From UBA6912 sp041611095 (GTDB lineage Bacteria > Actinomycetota > Acidimicrobiia > Spongiisociales > UBA5794): a DNA stretch of 64,000 nt. The notes beneath the pieces were generated by a model, which searched no databases, was not told the origin of the DNA, and was given only the letters and a program-made list of their open reading frames with translations. Positions 60,170 through 64,000 of this stretch are shown here, piece by piece. Positions within the stretch are counted from its first letter, which is position 1, and every line of letters starts with the position of its first letter. Made by a program: the position numbers and the translations under genes. The stretch spans positions 1 through 64,000 of the forward strand of contig JBFINP010000001.1 of assembly GCA_041611095.1 (NCBI GenBank), given 5' to 3'.

Positions 60170-61072
60170 ATGAACGGCGTGACGATCCTCGACGGTGGCA
60201 TGGGGAAGGAACTGGAACGGATCGGTGCGCCGTTCCGCCAACCCGAGTGGTCCGCCCTCGCATTGATGGAAGACCCGGAATACGTCCGTATGGCGCACCA
60301 GAATTTCGTCGACGCCGGTGCCGAGGTCATCATCACCAACACCTATGCGGTGGTGCCCCATCACATCGGTCAGGAACGGTTCGACATCCTCGCCAATGAC
60401 CTCGCCGGCCTCGCAGGTCGGATCGCACGGGAAGTCGCCGACGTCGCTCCTCGTCAGGTGCGGGTTGCCGGATCCTTGCCGCCGCTGTTCGGATCGTATG
60501 CGCCAAACGCCTTCGACCCGGAAGCGGCGCCTGCGTTGTGGCGGGTGTTGATCGACGCGCTCGACCCGTGGGTCGACCTCTGGGTGGGCGAGACGATCGG
60601 CAGCATCGCCGAGTTTCGGGCCATCCACGCCCTTCTCGAGCACGACGACCGCCCCATTTGGGCTTCCTTTGCCGTCGCCGATCACACGGTCGACGGGCAG
60701 GCGCAGCTGCGGACCGGAGAGACGATGTCCGACATCGCCGAGACAGCCGGACCGATGTGCGACGCCATCTTGTTCAACTGCTCGCAGCCCGAGGTGATCA
60801 CCTCTGCGATACCGGCGCTCGCCGCCCAGCTCGGGGGGCGCGACATCTCGATCCCGTTTGGCGCCTACGGCAACGCATTCGCCGCCGATGCCGTCGAGGG
60901 CGACACGTACCGGTCGAATGAACGCGTGCTGGCGGTGCGAGACGATCTCGACCCGACCCGCTACTCCGAGATCGTCGCCGGCTGGATCGCAGATGGTGCG
61001 ACGCTGATCGGCGGGTGCTGCGGCATCTACCCGGACCACATCGCAGAGCTCCGGGGCCGCTTCGGGCGTTAG
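60170..61072 (+). CDS. Homocysteine S-methyltransferase family protein
   Basis: This 300-aa zinc methyltransferase has the pattern VTILDGGMGKELERIG, VDAGAEVIITNTYAVVPHHI, and zinc ligands Cys in LFNCSQPEV and the pair in IGGCCGIYPDH. It probably methylates homocysteine to methionine using S-methylmethionine or a betaine; the donor cannot be told. TACCCT ends 7 bases before the ATG and there is no Shine-Dalgarno. No riboswitch precedes it. Confidence 0.87.
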   Translation: MNGVTILDGGMGKELERIGAPFRQPEWSALALMEDPEYVRMAHQNFVDAGAEVIITNTYAVVPHHIGQERFDILANDLAGLAGRIAREVADVAPRQVRVAGSLPPLFGSYAPNAFDPEAAPALWRVLIDALDPWVDLWVGETIGSIAEFRAIHALLEHDDRPIWASFAVADHTVDGQAQLRTGETMSDIAETAGPMCDAILFNCSQPEVITSAIPALAAQLGGRDISIPFGAYGNAFAADAVEGDTYRSNERVLAVRDDLDPTRYSEIVAGWIADGATLIGGCCGIYPDHIAELRGRFGR

Positions 61073-61134
61073 CCCAACGGCACCGCCCTTCAGGAGGTCA
61101 CAACGGCCGCGCCGACCCCACCTACCATGCGGCC

Positions 61135-61245
61135 GTGGGCTTCAACCCGTTCCGCAAGCGGCGCGCCTCGACCCTCGACATCGCCCTCGTCGTGGGGTTC
61201 GTGGCGATCACCCTCGCCTTCTTGGCGTGGGGCTTCTTCGGGTAG
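61135..61245 (+). CDS. Small single-span membrane protein (36 aa)
   Basis: The peptide begins MGFNPFRKRRASTLD, a basic N-terminus, followed by one hydrophobic helix (residues 16-35, IALVVGFVAITLAFLAWGFF). TACCAT ends 6 bases before the GTG, as for other apparently leaderless genes here. It lies 4 bases before the next small gene. The NPFR-plus-single-helix layout suggests a real membrane micropeptide; the function is unknown. Confidence 0.6.
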   Translation: MGFNPFRKRRASTLDIALVVGFVAITLAFLAWGFFG

Positions 61246-61249
61246 CGCC

Positions 61250-61483
61250 GTGCCGAGCCCCCACGGACCTTTCGGGGACGAGATCGTCTCGCCCATCCAG
61301 CCGTACCAGGCGCGCAAGGCATACGTGTGCCCGGGGTGCACTGCGCCCATCGGCGCCGGGGTCGGCCATCTCGTCGTCATCCCGGAACTGGCGCCCGACC
61401 TCCGTCGTCACTGGCACCGAGGCTGTTGGTACAAGGAGCAACGGCTCCGGCACGGAGTCAGGCAACGTTCGTCCGCCAGTTGA
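61250..61483 (+). CDS. Small zinc-ribbon-like protein
   Basis: In this 77-aa protein YVCPGCTAPIGAGVGHLVVI and RHWHRGCWYKEQRLRHG carry a C-x2-C and a H-x-H-x3-C arrangement, probably one zinc site. Similar small actinobacterial proteins are often mislabelled ATP/GTP-binding. GTG at 61250 lies 5 bases after the previous stop. The end overlaps yraN by 26 bases on the opposite strand. Confidence 0.7.
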   Translation: MPSPHGPFGDEIVSPIQPYQARKAYVCPGCTAPIGAGVGHLVVIPELAPDLRRHWHRGCWYKEQRLRHGVRQRSSAS

Positions 61484-61802
61484 AGTCGACACCGTCGACG
61501 CCGACCCGCACCCCGACGAAGTCCACACGCATCCGTCCGTAGCGTGCGCCGAGCCGGCCGGCGAGGCCGCGCACCTGGCGGAGCTTCGCAGCTGAGATGC
61601 GGTCGATCGGCTTGTCGGACATGGCGCGGGGACCGATCGTCTTGACCTCGACCGCCACGTGGACATCGTCGAAGCGCACGACCAGGTCGATCTCGCCGCG
61701 GTCCACCTCGAGGTTGCGTCCGACGATCACGCCACCCCGCTGCTCCAGAAACCAGGCCGCCACGCCTTCACCGAATCGGGCGAGTGCGGAACGATCGCTC
61801 AG
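61458..61802 (-). CDS. yraN: YraN (UPF0102) nuclease-like protein
   Basis: This 114-aa protein has an endonuclease-like fold: ALARFGEGVAAWFLEQRGG, GRNLEVDRGEIDLVVRFDDV, VAVEVKTI. The conserved acidic residues and EVK follow the restriction-like pattern. The family start aligns with a CTG at 61802, overlapping the DUF2469 stop as CTGA. No ATG, GTG or TTG occurs in frame nearby; the next ATG is 34 codons upstream, inside DUF2469. It lies in the conserved lepB-DUF2469-yraN order. Confidence 0.88.
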   Translation of the reverse strand: MSDRSALARFGEGVAAWFLEQRGGVIVGRNLEVDRGEIDLVVRFDDVHVAVEVKTIGPRAMSDKPIDRISAAKLRQVRGLAGRLGARYGRMRVDFVGVRVGVDGVDFNWRTNVA

Positions 61803-62095
61803 ATCGAGGAGGTGGGCTCCAGCTCCTCGATGTTGACGTCGCGGAACGTCATCACCTTGACCCGCTTCACGAATCGCGCCGGGCGGTACATGTCCCAGAC
61901 CCATGCGTCCTCCAGTTCCAGCTCGAAGTACATCGAACCGTCGGCCCGGCGGGTGTGAACGTCGACACCGTTGGCGAGGTAGAAGCGGCGCTCCGTCTCC
62001 ACCACGTAGCGGAACATCGGGAGGACGTCCCGATACTCCCTGTAGATCTGCAGCTCGACGTCGGTCTCGAACCGCTCGAGATCTTCTTCACCCAT
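61799..62095 (-). CDS. DUF2469 family protein
   Basis: This 98-aa acidic protein is conserved in Actinomycetota. It begins MGEEDLERFETDVELQIYRE and continues YRDVLPMFRYVVETERRFYL. It is always found near lepB and yraN, and its function is unknown. GAGGTGAGACCCC precedes the ATG. The usual neighbour rnhB (RNase HII), often found between lepB and this gene, is absent here. Confidence 0.9.
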   Translation of the reverse strand: MGEEDLERFETDVELQIYREYRDVLPMFRYVVETERRFYLANGVDVHTRRADGSMYFELELEDAWVWDMYRPARFVKRVKVMTFRDVNIEELEPTSSI

Positions 62096-62238
62096 GGGGT
62101 CTCACCTCTGGTTGACGACCCAGCCGGCCGCCGTGGTCTGGTGCGAGGAGGCATCATACGCTCGATCCGCCGAAACGATGTTCACCGACCTTGTATCGCA
62201 CGGCTGCGACACGACGCCGCACGCGCGGACTGGCGCCC

Positions 62239-62982
62239 CTAGAGCCCGCTCCACCGGCTCGGCGGCCACAGGACGATGAAGGCCCGCCCCACGATCGACT
62301 CCTCCTCGATGGGACCGAAGAACCGGCTGTCCTGGCTCGAGTTGCGATTGTCGTCCATCACGAAATACGTCCCGGGCGGAACGGTCTGCGGGCCGTAGTC
62401 GGGCATGTTGGAGCGTGGATGGAGGTAGTCCTCGTCCAGTGGTTCGCCGTTGACGCGTACCACTCCTCCGCGAACCTCGATGGTGTCCCCGGGCAGCCCG
62501 ACGACACGCTTGATGAACTCCGACTTCGGAGTCGACACGCCAATCGACTCGGCCAGATTGCGCACGATCGATTCGGGCACCGACTCCCGCTCCTGGGTGC
62601 CACGCGGATCGTCGAAGACGATGATGTCGCCACGGCCGATGTCGCCGAAGTCATAGGACAGCTTGTTCACCAGCACGCGGTCGTTGATCAGCAGCGTGTT
62701 CTCCATCGAGCTCGACGGAATCCAGAAGGCTTGGACGACGAACGTCTTGATGACGACGGCGATGAGGAGGGCCACCAGGATGAGGACGGGCAGCTCGCGC
62801 CAGAACGACTTGTGGTGCGGCTCCTGCTCGACTTCATCGGGCATGACCTCGGCCGCCGGGCTCTCCACGTCGTCGCCGGGATCGACGAGGTCGGGATCCT
62901 GGGACACGCCCCGGCCCGGCGGATACGACAGCGCCTCGGGCGCGGCGTCACCCACGGTCGAGTGGAGATCGGGTTCGGTCAC
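62239..62982 (-). CDS. lepB: Signal peptidase I
   Basis: This 247-aa membrane protease removes signal peptides. After a cytoplasmic acidic N-terminus, one membrane segment lies at residues 60-80 (ELPVLILVALLIAVVIKTFV). It is followed by the catalytic serine motif IPSSSMENTL (Ser about 92) and the lysine motif FIKRVVGLPGDTIEVRGGVV. The ending YFVMDDNRNSSQDSRFFGPI is typical. TAACGT ends 6 bases before the GTG, with no Shine-Dalgarno, suggesting a leaderless mRNA. Confidence 0.95.
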   Translation of the reverse strand: MTEPDLHSTVGDAAPEALSYPPGRGVSQDPDLVDPGDDVESPAAEVMPDEVEQEPHHKSFWRELPVLILVALLIAVVIKTFVVQAFWIPSSSMENTLLINDRVLVNKLSYDFGDIGRGDIIVFDDPRGTQERESVPESIVRNLAESIGVSTPKSEFIKRVVGLPGDTIEVRGGVVRVNGEPLDEDYLHPRSNMPDYGPQTVPPGTYFVMDDNRNSSQDSRFFGPIEEESIVGRAFIVLWPPSRWSGL

Positions 62983-63006
62983 GGTCGCACGTTACTCCAG
63001 CACCGA

Positions 63007-63651
63007 TCAAAAGCCGGCGGGGTCGTAGGCCGCACCGCCGAGATAGTCGTGCCACAACAGCCGGGCGGCGACGGCACGCCACGGCCGCCAACGCTCCGCA
63101 AGGCGCTCCGCCTCCTCGTAGGTCGGCGGCTCGGGCCTGCCGAGCGCTCGGCCCAGGGAGACGACGAGGGCGCGATCGCCATTGGGCCACGCGTCGGGCC
63201 GGCCGAGGGCGAAAAGCAGGTAGTTGGCGGCGGTCCACGGCCCGACCCCGACGAGCTCCTGGAGCCGGTGCATCACCTCGGCGTCCGGCAGATCGCCGAG
63301 CTCCACCAGATCGAGAGCGCCGGAAAGGATGTCCTCGGAGAGGAGCCGGACGTACCGGGTTTTCTGGCGGCTGAAGCCGACACTCTTGAGCTCGGCGTCA
63401 TCGAGGGTGAGGAATCGGTCGGGAGTGACCTCGCCGAGCCGCTCGGCGAGACGTTCGTACGCCGCCGCCCCCGACGCCAGTGAGACCTGCTGCTCGAGGA
63501 TGAGTTTGACCATCGTGGGAAAGCCCGGCTCGCGCCGCCACAGCGGCGGTGTGCCGTTGCGGCGTACGAGCGACGCCAGCGTCTTGTCCGTCGCGGCGAG
63601 GGCGCGACAGCCGGTTTCGAGCATGGTCGGGTCGATGCGGACCGGGGCCAT
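63007..63651 (-). CDS. AlkA-like DNA-3-methyladenine glycosylase (HhH-GPD)
   Basis: This 214-aa protein removes alkylated bases. LILEQQVSLASGAAAYERLA, the helix-hairpin-helix LQELVGVGPWTAANYLLFAL and the catalytic aspartate in DAWPNGDRAL are clear. It has no N-terminal Ada-type domain. It is placed between rplS and lepB, which is not the usual place, 14 bases downstream of rplS, so it is probably co-transcribed with it. Confidence 0.9.
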   Translation of the reverse strand: MAPVRIDPTMLETGCRALAATDKTLASLVRRNGTPPLWRREPGFPTMVKLILEQQVSLASGAAAYERLAERLGEVTPDRFLTLDDAELKSVGFSRQKTRYVRLLSEDILSGALDLVELGDLPDAEVMHRLQELVGVGPWTAANYLLFALGRPDAWPNGDRALVVSLGRALGRPEPPTYEEAERLAERWRPWRAVAARLLWHDYLGGAAYDPAGF

Positions 63652-63665
63652 GGGGCGCCGGAGCG

Positions 63666-64000
63666 TCAGGTGCGCTTTTCCTTGATGCGGGTGGCCTTGC
63701 CGACCCGGTCGCGGAGGAAGTAGAGCTTGGCGCGCCGCACGTCGCCCTTCCGCACCACCTCGATCTTCTGGAGGATCGGGGCGTGCACCGGGAAGATGCG
63801 CTCGACACCGACACCGAAGCTGACCTTGCGCACGGTGAACGTCTCGCGGAGACCGCCGCCGCTGCGAGCGATGACGACCCCTTCGAAGACCTGGACGCGC
63901 TCGCGCCCGCCTTCCACGACGCGCACGTGCACCTTGACGCTGTCGCCCGGAGCGAAGTCGGGCACGTCGTCGCGCAGGTATGCCGCCTCGATGTGATCGA
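63666..64000 (-). CDS. rplS: 50S ribosomal protein L19 (N-terminus beyond the window)
   Basis: The frame reads DHIEAAYLRDDVPDFAPGD, then VKVHVRVVEGGRERVQVFEG, VVIARSGGGLRETFTVRKVS and FGVGVERIFPVHAPILQKIE, all typical of L19. The C-terminus ends KLYFLRDRVGKATRIKEK. The start codon lies to the right of base 64000, a few residues away, so the gene is partial here. Confidence 0.95.
   Translation of the reverse strand, partial: DHIEAAYLRDDVPDFAPGDSVKVHVRVVEGGRERVQVFEGVVIARSGGGLRETFTVRKVSFGVGVERIFPVHAPILQKIEVVRKGDVRRAKLYFLRDRVGKATRIKEKRT

Noticed and set aside
1..64000. tRNA or rRNA genes, CRISPR arrays, insertion sequences.
   Set aside because: I found no T-loop/acceptor patterns, regularly spaced repeats or transposase motifs by reading both strands. 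A tRNAscan, CRISPR and ISfinder search would confirm this.

Overview
The window is very GC-rich, densely coded and rich in GTG starts. It carries gene orders typical of Actinomycetota: lepB-DUF2469-yraN, comM-dprA-xerC-whiG-like sigma-rpsB-tsf-pyrH-frr-cdsA-dxr-rseP-ispG, and proS-rimP-nusA-infB-ylxP-rbfA-nrnA-truB-ribF-rpsO-pnp. An S-layer-homology protein with repeated CNPP...FCP motifs, a LexA box of the GAACN4GTTC type and many apparently leaderless genes fit this phylum. Acidimicrobiia or a close uncultured class is my best guess, but that is inference. I see no tRNA, rRNA, CRISPR array, prophage or insertion sequence.

Left part (1-14 kb): a GMC oxidoreductase and a cation/proton antiporter, then a carbohydrate block. 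An ECF sigma factor, a glycogen-debranching-type glucosidase and a zinc-finger anti-sigma lie in one line on the minus strand. Divergent from them run a large MGH1-type glycoside hydrolase, an FAD oxidoreductase that has lost its redox disulfide, a glucose-dehydrogenase-like SDR and a cyclase-family hydrolase, all tightly packed. A photolyase and an acyltransferase follow.

14-28 kb: a three-gene minus-strand unit (43-aa peptide, ribbon-helix-helix protein, DUF4097 protein) shares its upstream region with a thiamine operon (thiamine pyrophosphokinase, thiB, thiP, thiQ) led by a clear TPP riboswitch. An array of TGTCA boxes lies between them. Then come a YbaK-type deacylase, 5-formyl-THF cyclo-ligase, an SDR, an anchored beta-propeller-like protein, a YcaQ-type glycosylase, a second acyltransferase, and an SOS mutasome pair (imuA-imuB) behind a perfect LexA palindrome.

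28-54 kb: a long minus-strand information-processing and isoprenoid/lipid block, entered after an unusual intergenic region full of inverted repeats. Notable are long disordered or repetitive tails on PNPase, NusA and CdsA, a terminator-like hairpin in the rimP-nusA-infB leader, and no ylxR between nusA and infB.

54-64 kb: dprA and comM, then an accessory block of about 4.6 kb (SLH protein, tandem VOC proteins of which the first has an in-frame amber codon, enoyl-CoA hydratase, homocysteine methyltransferase, two small ORFs) lying between comM and yraN. The window ends with yraN, DUF2469, lepB, an AlkA-like glycosylase and rplS, which runs off the right edge.
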